DNA from: Cloeon dipterum
Taxonomy: Eukaryota > Arthropoda > Insecta > Ephemeroptera > Baetidae
Direction of reading: 5' to 3'
Length of the DNA: 64,000 nucleotides
Assembly (NCBI RefSeq): GCF_949628265.1
Contig: NC_088788.1
Location: forward strand, 5,518,001 to 5,582,000
Position numbers and translations under genes: made by a program. The notes below the pieces were generated by a model that did no database searches, was not told the origin of the DNA, and saw only the letters and a list, made by a program, of their open reading frames with translations. Positions 1 to 12,300 of the stretch are shown piece after piece (positions within the stretch are counted from its first letter, which is position 1; every line of letters starts with the position of its first letter).

Positions 1-429
1 AAAATTTAATATTTAAATAAGGTACTTGTAGTGCAGATTTAACCTATAAGTTAATTTAAAATAATTAATTTTGACTCTTCAAGATCACGCTCAGGGGCTA
101 GGACCCACCCCTTCTCAATTCTGGACTTGACGTCATCGAATCTCACCCCCTTAGATGGTTTTTCTCTTTAAAACTCTAAGGTTGACCCCCCCCCCCATCC
201 CATGCACGGAGGCAACGATAAAATGACACAAAATAAGAATATCTAATTATGGTCCTTGGGGATAAATACCTTAACTTATTTTGCTCACGAGGGAAAAATA
301 AAAATATTCCTTTTTTAACTGAAATAAATGTTTCAAATTTTTATTAATTTAGCCAGTCTTGAAAAAAACAACACAAATTTAAATCACAGCAGTTCAAATC
401 AAAGTTTCAGCAAACATAGAAAAAAGGAG
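1..429. other. 3' flank of the prenylcysteine oxidase gene
   Basis: AT-rich DNA downstream of the minus-strand gene that ends at 430. It contains a run of C at about 187-197. A tttatt at about 340 is a minus-strand AATAAA and a plausible polyadenylation signal for the neighbouring gene. I see no coding signal here. Confidence 0.5.
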
Positions 430-2822
430 TCACAGCTCGTCCTTGTCAATAGGCTGTTTGAGCGCAAGGCCGAAGTGCTTGGCGGCGCAGTTTGCCGCAT
501 TTTTGGCACCGAGCAGGCTCATCTCCATGGCGCTGGCGGCCCATTCAATGGCGTTGTTGTACCACAGGCCGGGACCCAGCTGGAACGAGGCATCCGCATT
601 TTTAGACCAATCATAGTGCGGGTACGCCAGCCAGTGGTGCTGTTCCACCTGTCCCACGTCCACTAAGACGCTTTCCAGCAGCTCACGACTAGGTTTTTCA
701 GCGGAGAAAACCTGGATGTGACGAAAAACGGATGGTGTTTGAATTAAATTGGTGTTAATTGCGCAAATATGGCCGCCGAAGGAGAATGGCGGAAAATTTA
801 AAAATTCGACGAGCAGAAAATTGTTTGAAATTAGACGCAAATTTTTAATAACACGAAATTAAATTTTTTTAAATGGTAGCCCTCTTTAATGACTATTGTA
901 TGTACCAAAAACCTCTAGTTTTGTTTATTTTTCAATAATTTAAAAATAAAAAATGTCTTATTTTTCTAAATAAAATAAAATAATTATTTTTTTGTAAATT
1001 TAATTTTTAAAACCTTCTTTTACCTTGTAGACAGGTTTGTCAGGTGTGCGGCCGTCCACAGGCCAGACCCTGCTGATCGAATTGAACCAGGCAGGACCGA
1101 CAGCAATCACGTCGGACACTGGACGGCCAAAGTAGCTTGAGTTGACCGCCGAGGCCTCGATCAGGGTCACCCAGATGCCCTCCATGGGTCGTACGCTGGC
1201 TTGCATGTTTGACGGCAGCTCAAGAGTCCCGTCAAAAGGTGCTGCCACCACCACAGCATCGTATGTGTCCGAAACTAATAAATAAAAAATAAATAAAAAC
1301 ATTGTAATTAAAACCTGTTGCTTGAAAAAAAAATCAGCAAGATAAAATACGATTTATATACGAAATTGAAGCTGGAGAAATTGGAAAAATGACCATAATT
1401 AAACTGTTGATACACTGGAAAATTGGCCGACGGTAATTTAAACTAATAAAATAACAGGAATAATTTTAAAGTTCAATAACTGTCCAAAAACAATTTTAAT
1501 ATGCAATTTTCTTGTGAATAAAAATGACAAGATATTTCTCTAACCTAAAGCTTGAGTTTTAACAGAAAAAAACTCGCCTTTTAAAATATTATTTCACAAG
1601 GAAGAAGATACAATTATTTTTTTTTTCAATCCCCCCTTCAAGGAGAACAAAAATTAGCAATTTAATAAGAAAAAATCCTACCTTGTTCCCAGTGAAGCAA
1701 ATAGCGTTCATCCTGGCTCCTCTCAATCTTCCTGACCTTATGCGGAATGAGAAAAGCATCGGCAGCGGCAAGCAAGGCGTACGGCAGGCGCTTGTTGCCT
1801 CCATCGATGGCCCAGAGGCCGCCCTCAGAGCCGGCCAGCGAGACGAAAGTCACGAATTTGGTTGCATTTGCAGAGTACTGTCCGTAATCGCACCTGAGCG
1901 CTGCGCCAACTATTTCGCGCATGAACTCGGTGGAGAGGTCCTCGATGGTGTCTGCAGAGGCCTGCGTCATCGCCGGAAAGGTCGGGGACATGACGGACAG
2001 AAGCTCGGACAAATTGGTGAAGCAACCGCCGCTTTCCTGAATGTCGTAGATCCTGAAGGACGAAAATTATCAAGTTCAGGAGGGGGGAAATGGAGGGGAG
2101 CTAATCAGAGCTTTGCTTTCCCCACTCCTAATTTTAAAGGACATGTTGCCAAAAATAATGTAATTTTTGGTTTAAACAAACCTGTCAAAGTGTCCCAGCA
2201 TGTCCTGCAATTGCTTGTTTGCCTTGTACAGAGTCATCGGTCCGTACCGCCAGGCCATTTTGGCCAGATCTACAACTGTCCAGCTGCTGTCCTCGAAAAC
2301 GATCTCCTTGCCATCGAAGAAACTCGTTTTGGAATATGGTGGGTCAGGTCTATGTTCCAGTCCTTTGATATGAAATTTTAATTATTTAAATTTTTAAATT
2401 AAAAAAAAATACAAACCTAAATGGTTAACAAGCTCAACTACATGCTTATTGCGAGGGTGAATGACGCTTCCGCCAAGCTCGTACTGAAAACCGCTTATTG
2501 TGGCCAAGTCCAGGCGGCCTCCAACCTTTTAAATAAAAATGCAGGTTGAGAAATTCACTCGAATCAGGTTTAAATTACTTCATCCTCTTCGAAGACATCC
2601 ACCTGCGGCTGTGGGTCCAAAGTATTGCGTAGGAAGTATGCAGTTCCTGTTCCACCGATGCCGCCTCCAATCACAGCTGAATAAATATGCAATTAAACAA
2701 CTAAAAAATATCTACATTTTTATTTCCCATGTACCAATTTTATATCCTCTGGCAAAACTGAGAGATTGCAAAAACGCTGTCGAGGAGAGCACTGCTGCGC
2801 ATAGGAAGGAACGAGAAAACAT
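430..2822 (-). CDS. PCYOX1: Prenylcysteine oxidase (PCYOX1-like), FAD thioether oxidase, ending in KDEL
   Basis: Seven coding exons on the minus strand: 2822-2735, 2676-2579, 2525-2417, 2362-2182, 2052-1682, 1274-1024 and 711-430. They sum to 1380 nt (459 aa), with every junction in phase and GT-AG. The start is MFSRSFLCAAV, a good hydrophobic signal peptide (about residues 1-25). It is followed by a Rossmann FAD fold, AVIGGGIGGTGTAYFL, with the GxGxxG at residues 33-38. The glycine-rich VGGRLDL and ELGGSVIHP segments are typical of the family. Known family members cleave the thioether of farnesyl- or geranylgeranyl-cysteine released from degraded prenylated proteins, giving free cysteine, an aldehyde and H2O2. 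The length is close to the roughly 500 aa of animal PCYOX1. The C-terminus reads IDKDEL-stop, an ER-retrieval signal, whereas the mammalian enzyme is described as lysosomal. Its start lies head-to-head with Nup210, 545 bp away. Confidence 0.92.
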
Positions 2823-3367
2823 GATGCGCTCTACGATTTTGTCGGAAAAGATATTTTTGGGCGAATAACACAGCCCTTTCCAGCTCTCAGCAGACAACTG
2901 TCAGCCTTCAAGAACGTCTAGTTTGTGCTGTCAGTGCGAAAATGTGACAAGGACACCGATCCCTGTTTATTTGGTCAGTAAGGTCGGCAAATCGACCCTA
3001 CACCGGATCGCACCGGATAGGCATATCAGTGGGGTAAACATGAGGAGAAGAAGGTTTCTTTAACAAGATATTTAAGAATAAGGCGCAAGAATGCTATAAA
3101 TGCAAATATAAACAAATAAAAATAAGAATTTAAGTATTTTATTAGTTTTAAAACCGTTAAAACGTTAAAAATTATCAAAGTTTGAGATACAATGCTTTTC
3201 TCCTTTCCTTTCTACCATTTTACTACCCCCTATTCGCGGCCTTGCTTACTCCTGCACGTGGCAGATGGCTCTGCTGGCAGTTTTGGCGGTAGGTAAATAA
3301 GAATGGCGGAATGTTGACATCGTGAGCCGGCTTTTGTGTTCCAAAAAACTTAGATAACCAGTGGAAA
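2823..3367. promoter_or_regulatory. Divergent intergenic promoter region, PCYOX1 / Nup210
   Basis: This 545-bp gap separates two start codons that point away from each other, so both promoters and 5' UTRs must lie here or in unseen upstream exons. I find no clear TATA box. Assignment as a shared promoter is inferred from position only. Confidence 0.45.
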
Positions 3368-6300
3368 ATGCGGCTCATCTGCGTGATTGCGGCGTTCATC
3401 GTGTTCGGCAGCTCGTCGGACGGCGCCAAGCTGAACAAGCCGCGCGTCCTGCTGCCCCTGTACAGTCAGTTTCCCAACAATTTCACCCTGCAGGTGGACG
3501 ACGGCGGCTGCTACAAGTGGTACTTACACGGTTTATTTCGCCAATTTGGCCAATACCCTGTTGTAATGGCAGGAACAAGTCCGTTCCTGCTTCAGAAATG
3601 ACGCGTGGAGTGCTTTGTTTGAAATAATTTTTAAAGAAAATTCTAAATAAAGACGCTGCTTCTCTATGCGGGGGGCATTTTTATTTAAATTTTCCTGTTT
3701 GAATCCGCAGGAGCACCAAAAACCCAACGACCATCCAGCTGAGCGTGACGGACCCTGTGCCGCCGAGGGGCTGCTCCTCGCAGGCGGTGGTCAGCGCCGT
3801 CACGTCTGAGGTCGGCAGACACACGGCCATCATCATAGCAGAGGACATCAACTCAGGCGAGGTTCTGCGGTGCGACGTGATCGTTGACTCCATCGCCTCG
3901 CTCAACATCGTCACCACCACCAGGGAGATCTTCATCGAGGAGGCGCCGGAGGTGTTTGAAGTCCAGGCTTACGATGACTTGGGTGAGAAATAATTTTAAA
4001 TTGCCGAAAAATGATCTAGAAGTGGACATGTAACTGACAAGATTTGAAAAAAAATTGATTTAGGAACAAAATATGAAAATAAACAATTATTTTACTCACT
4101 TAATTTAGTAGATTAGCCTTACAATTAAAATCAGTGGTCAACAACTGTTTTTTCACCACCAGGTGTTTATCTGAGACAATTTTCCAATTTCAGGAAACAA
4201 ATTCACGACCTTGGAGGGATTTGCCTTCGAGTGGAAGGTGCGGACGGTGTCAAAACGCGTGAAGGACTCGAGTCTGGCGCCCACGGTGATTCGGGTGCTC
4301 AAATTTGAAGACTCGCACTACAAGACCCCTTCCGCGAGCTTGGGAGAGATCGAGAGAATCGGTCTGCACGGCAGCCGCGTCCTGCTCTACGGCGTCAGCA
4401 CCGGACAGGCCGAGATCTCTGTCTCGCTGGCGCAGCCGCAGTACCAGAATGTGCGCCCAGCGCCCTCGGTCGTGCTCGCCGTCGTCGCGAACCTGCTGCT
4501 CGACCCCCTTGACACCCTGCTCATGCCTAATACAAAGGTATTGTTATAAAACATTCAAAATTGGCTGTTTTGTCTGTACTAAAATAATATTTTATTTTGT
4601 TCTTAAAACAAACCTAATCGCTTGAATTGTTACTAACTTGAGTCATATATTTTAAAATGCAAGAATTGGCTCAATTGTTTTCCTTTTTAGATTAAAATAC
4701 GGATTGTTTGCCTGAAGTCTAACAATAATTTAATTTATTTTTACTCTCACGTGGACATTGTTTAATTTGGTTTGTTACAAAATTTTCTCTTTTATCAACA
4801 AACATTTGTGCATTGAACCCTTTAACATTTATTTGAATTACATCTTTTAAATAAAATAAATACATCTGTTTAAATTAATTTTGTGATTTAATTTATTCTA
4901 GGTGCGGTACAGTTTGGAGCTGGTGCGTCACGGGCGTCAAGAGAGGCTGCCACTACCTTCGGAGCAGTACCAGTTGGAGGTTGAAGACGCCGCTATTGGC
5001 ACTTTGCAGTCGGACGGCGTGATCGTGGAGGCACTCAAAGTTGGCAAAACCCGAGTCCTATTGCGAGACCTGAACGCCGTCGATGAGGAGGAGGCACGCA
5101 CCACCTCAGCCACGTTGCGCGTCGCCAACCCTGCTGCCCTTGACATCGAAATCCTACCCCATAAGAGGTTTGTTATCTGAAAAATCGTTGATCGTTTTTG
5201 TTCACAAAAATAAAATTAAGATTTAAGACAAAACGGCATCTCTCTGTGCAGCCAATGAATTTACCTCTAAGTTGACTAAAAAAAGTAATGTTTTTGTTTA
5301 AAATTTCAGTTCCTACCTGATTGCCGGGCGAAACTACGAGCTGCACGTGAGCATTCTGGACTCAAACCGCCACGTCTTCCACATTGGCGAGGGTCTCGTG
5401 ATTGATATCAACGTGGACTCCGAGTTCTTCTCGAATGACAGGAAACTGGCCAGCGCTCAGTTCGGAAAGGCTCTGCAGATTGGTTCTGTGCCGGTTACGG
5501 CCCGCCTGCCAAGCTCTCAGTTCCCTTTGACAGCCCAGAAGCAGCTCATCATCAATGAGCAGGTCACTGTCGTGCCTGAAGTCACCTACCTGCCCTGGTC
5601 AAATGTACCACAGTCCTACGAGGTAAGTTGATTCACATTTAGTATCATTTTAGTCGCAAGGAAGTTTTTAAACTGAAAACTAGACAAATATTTACATTTC
5701 AAAATGTAAAAAAGGGTAAAATAAATTTCTAGATAAGGGAAAATATAGTGTAATATGGTAGCAACTAAAATTATTAATATTAAATAGATCAAGCTGCAAG
5801 TCTCTGCCAGAACTGGTGACAACAGCGCTGCGGCTTTTGTTTGGCAAAGCAGAACCCTTCGTTACGCGACCGTAGACCAGGAAGGTGTGGTTACGACCCG
5901 CACCTCCGAACAGGGCGCCTCCAACATCTCGGTTGCCCTTGACAAGGACCCCTCCAACGTCGCCTTCGCCCAAATCAGGTTAGTATTTTTTCTTGGAATA
6001 TTGAACTCTGGAATTATTTTTATCTAATTTTTGTTCCAACAAATAAGTAAAAAATGTCAGGATTGACGTAATGAGATGTGTGAAACTGTTTTGCACGTGT
6101 GAAGCCAATCTGGTTACTGTGGCTGTTCAAATAAATCCAGAGCCCATAAGCGAATTAAGCTAAAAATATAAAATCTCGAATTTTCAACTGTTGAAACACT
6201 AAAAAATTGCTAAAAACTCGAAAAATAGTATGATTTTCAAACTTCAAACTCGGCTTAATAGATCTCATCAAAGGGCATCGAATAAGATGTGTTGGAATCC

Positions 6301-9300
6301 CGTAGGACCCATAGGGTCCGAACCAGGCCCCAAAAACAGATTTCCGAAATGTCCAAAATCGCGTTTTTCAACTATATAAATGTATATCTCCGGTTGTATC
6401 GCACCAACAGCATTCAACCATTGCTCTAAATATTTATCGTTAAATTTTGCGTCGATTGGGCACCAACGCCGCCTCCTTCCGCCCCCTGCCGGTCTCAAGG
6501 GCCGCGCTAAATTTCGAAAATAGATCATTTGTTTTTCTTATTTTTTTCTATTGGCTCCATCAACCTAATTCCAACGCAAGACACGTTTTTCTTCACCTTC
6601 TATCGATTGCTAGATATTTGCGCCTTTATTCCACTTTTTGCCTTTAATTTAACTCGCAAAGATAGGGAATGGCAAACTGGGCACTCCGCCCCCACCTTCA
6701 CCCTTTAACTCGAAAAATGTCCTCTGGAAGTGTATTCGAACGGAACCTTTTTGAAATCAAAGTCTCATGATTTGTGGATTTGCTGTAAAAAATTAATTAA
6801 TTACCAAATCAAGTTAATTTTTTTTAAAATTATAATTGGGATTACCACCCAGTTAATTTCACATTTTTTGCTGCAATATGAATTTCCCCACCTATTTTAG
6901 TTATAATTATGACAAAAATTTAAAAATCTGCCTTTGGAAATCACTAATTAGAAATAATAATTGAAATCAGGTTCCTGCCGCCGTGCAACCTGAAGATCGT
7001 GGGCCGTTTGGCGCAGGCTGAGGTGGGCACCACCCTGCACCTGCCGGTCACCTTGCAGCTGTGCGACAAGAAGGGCCGTCCCGTGCACGCCGCCGACTGC
7101 AGACACGTCAAGTTCAACGTCGAGGCCGGCGGTAGCGTCTACCGCCAAGAGCAAGCACGCAACGGAGCCCCCCTTCCCACGTCGGAGTCGTGCGCCACCA
7201 TTCCTTTGTCCTCGGATACGCCCGTGATGACCTCAGTGAGTGTGTCACTGCTCTTCCAGACCGAGGAGGGTGAAATCCTCGAGCTCAAGGACACTGCCAG
7301 CGTCAGCTTCTACAAGCCGCTCAGGGTGGTGCACCCTGAGTCGGCTCTGACTGTCCTCGCGCCTGGAAGTTCAAGGAACATCGTCTTTGAGGGTGGACCC
7401 AGGGCCATTGCTGGACAGGCCGAGCTCAGCCGCAAACTCACCTTCACCAAGCAGGGACTCGCTCAGGTACTGAGTCAGCGTGAAGGACTAGTATATTATA
7501 TATCCTTTTTTTCAGAAGTTAGGAAAGGTTAATCAGGGAATTGTTCTGGTGTAAACTAATTTTTGTAATTTTGAGCAGAATTTTTATCGGGAAGTGGTTT
7601 TCTGACTCACAGAGTCCCCCTTCTAGGGCTGGAGTCCTAAGTTTTGATGTCCTAGCTTGAGGAAAATTAGTAAAAACATTTTTTAAGGATAACGATCACT
7701 TAATAATTATAAATTACTAATAAACTAACTTAAGAGGTGCTTAAGTCACAACTCCAGTCTTTTAGAGGGGTACATGTGGGGTTATCAGGTAATCAAAGTG
7801 AGATTTCATCACTTAAATCAGGTTAAAGAATTAACTAAATTCTAACTGTGGTGTGACTTATCATATTCCTCACAAATTAGCGTTAGAATAAAAAAAAATC
7901 AGACCCCAGTTCTTACAAAGGGGGCAGTGTGTGTGCAATTTTTGTCTGATTTTAACCACATCTTCCTGTGGCTTTAACGAAATTTCATCTCTAGGTGTGG
8001 GATCTGGACAAGAGCAGCGTGAACTACGTGTTGGTGCGCGTGCAGTGTAGCAGTGTTGGCACTACAGAGCTGCACCTGCTGCTGGGCGCTGGGAAAGACG
8101 GCTCGGCCACCGTGCCGGCCAGGGGAATCGTGACCGTCGTTTGCGCCTTCCCTGACTCGCTGGCCCTGACGCCAAGCCTGACCCTGCCTGACTACGACAC
8201 GTGCGAGATCGCTGCCGGCACCTACGTCTCGCTGATTAACAAAGACTTTGACGTCGTGCTCAACGCCTTTGATAAACAAAACCGCAGGTTTGATGATTAG
8301 TTTCTATTGAAATTTCAAATTAATTAAAAATTATGAAGCGTTTAAAATTCATGTCTTATTTTCTGGAAGGTAAAATCATGGATAAAAATCAGAAATGAAA
8401 TTGTTTAGGTTTGACAACATCTCGAGTCTCCAAGTCGATTGGGAGACAAGTCCAAGCGACGTTGTCGAGCCCTTGCCGTCTGCCGCTTTCGACGCCTCAA
8501 ACCATGACGAGACATACGGCATCTCGCTGCCATCTCCTTCCTACCACGTCATCAGGCCGCTCGGACAGAGCCAGGTCCTCACCCTCACTGTGGTCTTGCA
8601 CGCTGAAAAGGTAAAAAATTTAAAAATTCTAGAAATTCAACATTTCATTCCCTAGGAATGTAAAAAGCTCCATTAAATTAATAAATAATTAAGTTAAATT
8701 ATTTGTCGAATAATTCAAGAATTTTCTAACTGGCGAATTTTCAGGCGAGGATCAGCACCAAGACCTCAGTTTTCCTGATGGAGGACATTCAAGTGTCACC
8801 GGCCAGCCTGACAATCTACAACCACACTGGCAAACCGAGCAAAATCAAGATTTCCAAAGGATCCAACTCGTACCAGATCAGCATCCTTGAAGGGAAAGAC
8901 GTGGCCGAGATCGCATACAAAAAGTCCAGGAAGTCCGTGGAGGTAAGTCACATCTGCATATTAAAATTTGGCTAGCAAATAATATAACATTTTTAATTTT
9001 AAAGATAAATTATTTGATTTTAATTAATGCAAAGTGCATTAAATGAATGGAATTGTCTCCAATTGTAAAAAATTGGTTTAAAAATCCAATTAATTAATTC
9101 ACGATATTTATGAAGGAGTTTAAATGACAATTTTTGTTTCAGGTTATAGCGAAAAAGCCAGGTCGCATGCAGGTGTCGATCGAGGACGGTTGTCTGCCCA
9201 AGCAGGCGCGCACGGCGGCCGTGGCGGAAGTGACAGTTTTGGGCATCGGCAGCGTTGTGGTCACCATGGCGTCGCAGGTGCAGGAGGGCAGCACCGTCGA

Positions 9301-12300
9301 GGGCAGTCTGCTGGTGCTGGGCACCGACGGTCGGCAGATGACACCGCCGGCCGCCGTGCTGGTCAAGCACGCCGAGGACGCCAGCCGCATCAAGGTCGTC
9401 CTGTCTGAGGTGTCGCCCCTCAAGTTCCACGTCACTGGGCTCAGGCTCGGAGATGCTGAGCTCAAGTTCGTCGTTGACAACGTCCACAGCCAGCCGGCAA
9501 CCATCCACGTCTTCCCTCCTATTAAGGTAGGAACTGAGTTTTTTTTAATAATAAGAGTGAGCAAAAAATGCTTTGGCGGCGTTGGAATGGAAAAATGGCA
9601 AATTGTGGCTCTGGGACCGATCTCAGATTGGGGTACCTTAAAAAGGTCGTCAGGGTAAGGGCTCGTCAAGACGAATCGTTTGAGACTTCGCGACTTTTAT
9701 CCATCAACCTGTCGAATTTTAACTTAAAGAAAACCAATTTATTTGTGGTGTAGGCCAAAAAACTGAAAAAAATGTAATTTCATTTTTTATGGCCGCGGGA
9801 AATCTCAAAATTGGTCAGGTCTACGTGTGCGATGAAATGCGGTAAAAATGCTCAATATATTCAATTGCTACAATTTCTTACGGAGGAAGCAATTTAATAA
9901 ACCACGTTTTAGAGCTCCAAAAACCTATTTGTCCTTCATTTTTCAATTTTCTAGAGAAATGGAATAATTTGGTGTCAAATTAGACGTAATTAAATTATTT
10001 AGATGGCCCGTGTCGTTTTTTAATTTTGGTCCAGGACCAGAGATATTGCTTGCGGAAGTTGAAATGGGGGGAAAAAAATAAAGAAACACTATTTTCGGCT
10101 TTAGTAGGTGTGATATTTAAACCTCCCATACTTTTAGAGGATAACAAATTTTTATAATCAACTAAACCTTTGAAATAAAATTTTCAGATCTGGCCAAGCG
10201 ACCTGGTCCTGGTGCCCGGCTCAGTGATTCAAGTCTTAGCCAAAGGCGGTCCAAAAGTGCCAGACGGCGTGCTGGAATTCTCCTCCCAATCGCCAGAGAA
10301 GCCGTCGTGTCTGCACACGTCAACCGGCGGCCTTCTGGAGGCCCGTTGCATCGGCCGCGGCAGCGTGAGCGTGCGTGCCATGGCGCCGGACGGCAGCGTC
10401 TACTCGGAGGACACGGCCAGGGTCAGAATCGTGGCTCTGAGCGGCGTGGAAATCGTCGCGCCGACCACGGTGCTCGAGCAGGGCACCCGCATGCCCGTCT
10501 ACCTGCAGGGCAAGTCGGACACAGGCGAAATCATCTCGCCGTTCGTCGTCGCCACACTCAACGCCGTCTGCCAATGGTCTGAGCACGGCGGACGACTCCG
10601 CATCAAATCAACAGGTAAAAATAAGTTAACTACTGAATTTAAAAATGAGACTTAAAAGCAGAAGTGGACGTTACGTGACCTGGTCTATAATTTAGATTAC
10701 ATAGATTGGAGCTAACTCCAGCTTTTCAATACATTCGAGTGTCCTGAACACTCATGGAATTAAAAGGAGGCTTTGAAAACCATTGATTTTAATTAATTAA
10801 TTAAATCTAATGCTGAAAAATTGACTGATTAAGAGCATGAACAAAGTTTCACAACAAATTGTGCATTTTTACGATTTTTCTGAAGTTGTATCTAAATTAT
10901 CGATGCAATTTCTTATTACCACCTGGTTTTTCACTTTAAACCAGTTGCTTTATCGCTTCTTTAAATTTAATTTTAATTTTTCAGACAGCGTTGGCTACGT
11001 GGACGCGGTGAACGTGGGCACTGCGGAGCTGTCGGCCGACTTCAAGCTTCCGCACGGACAGCCCAACACGTTCACCAACTTCATCACGATCGAGGTCATC
11101 CCAGCACTGCGCCTGACCCTGCCATCCGGCGCACCCTCTGCCGCACCGCTCCTCATCGCTCCCTTCTCAAAGGTAAGCATTCATATTTTCCTAGACTGTT
11201 GCAAAAAGGTACCAGAATTTATGTATTTTATTTGTCGTTTTCCTTTTTCCTCTCTTCATATTTTGCTCTTGCAATTTTAGGTGCAGCTGGCGGCGACGAG
11301 CGGCAAGTTCTTCCTCGAGTGCGGCAGCGAAGGCGTGCTGTCCGTGTCTGAAAACGGTTTGGTGACGTCGCACGGCCCACTGGGACGCGGCTCCATCGTC
11401 GTCTCTGACCAAAAGACCAACCAGAAGCTCATGGTGGGCGTCACCGTGGTGCCTGTCGCCTATGTCATGGCACAGAGCTCCTCGCCGTTCAGCAGCTTCG
11501 CTCGAGGAATGCAGACCCAGGTGAGTCCTAAGTCAGAATTTTTTATTAATAAAAAATCTGGTATTTTTTAATACCAAAAAACCGGCTGAAGAAAACTTCC
11601 CTAATGTCAAATCCACTGTGGAACTGCTGAAACAAACAAAATTTAATTAGTTTTATTAACTTTCTTAGGTGAATGTGAGCTACCACGACGGAATCGGTCG
11701 CGAGATCGTTGTACCGACAAACGAGCGAAACACAGAGTGGATGTCGAGCCGTCCGCAAACGCTGTCCATGTCGAACGGACGGCTGCAGCTGGGCGAGTCT
11801 GGCACCGCGGTGGCCGACATCTGGGACGGCGCCCTGCACGCCTACCTCAAGATCAAGGTCGGCCAGGTGATTACACCCACTGAGCTGGGCCAGGGTGACA
11901 TCGTCTGCTACAAGACAAACCTCAAGGGCAGCTGGAGCACCCAGGGCGAGCAGCAATCGCTGCACGTCGACCCTGAGTCGGGCTGGGCCACCGCCCTCGC
12001 GCCTGGAGACGCCAACCTTCACTTCACTTCAAATCAAGGTTAGATAGATTTCTTTAAATTGTTTTTGATGAGTCTTTGATTTAAAAGTTATAAAAGAAAA
12101 GTTGGAAAAAGGTAAAGGGGGAAATATTTTTTATTTAAATTAGTGGAAAACTTTCAGTTGATTAAATCACTTTTCATGGGAAATAGAATTGAAATTTATT
12201 TGGATTTAGGGATTTAGTAAAATTTTAATATAAATATAATGTACATTTAATTTTATCAAACACTATTACCTGAAAATTTAGTTGTACACAGAGACTTTTC

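Noticed and set aside
6250-6700. Unusual moderately GC-rich segment in the long Nup210 intron 6
   Set aside because: It may be an old repeat, but I found no second copy in the window, no terminal repeats and no coding motif.
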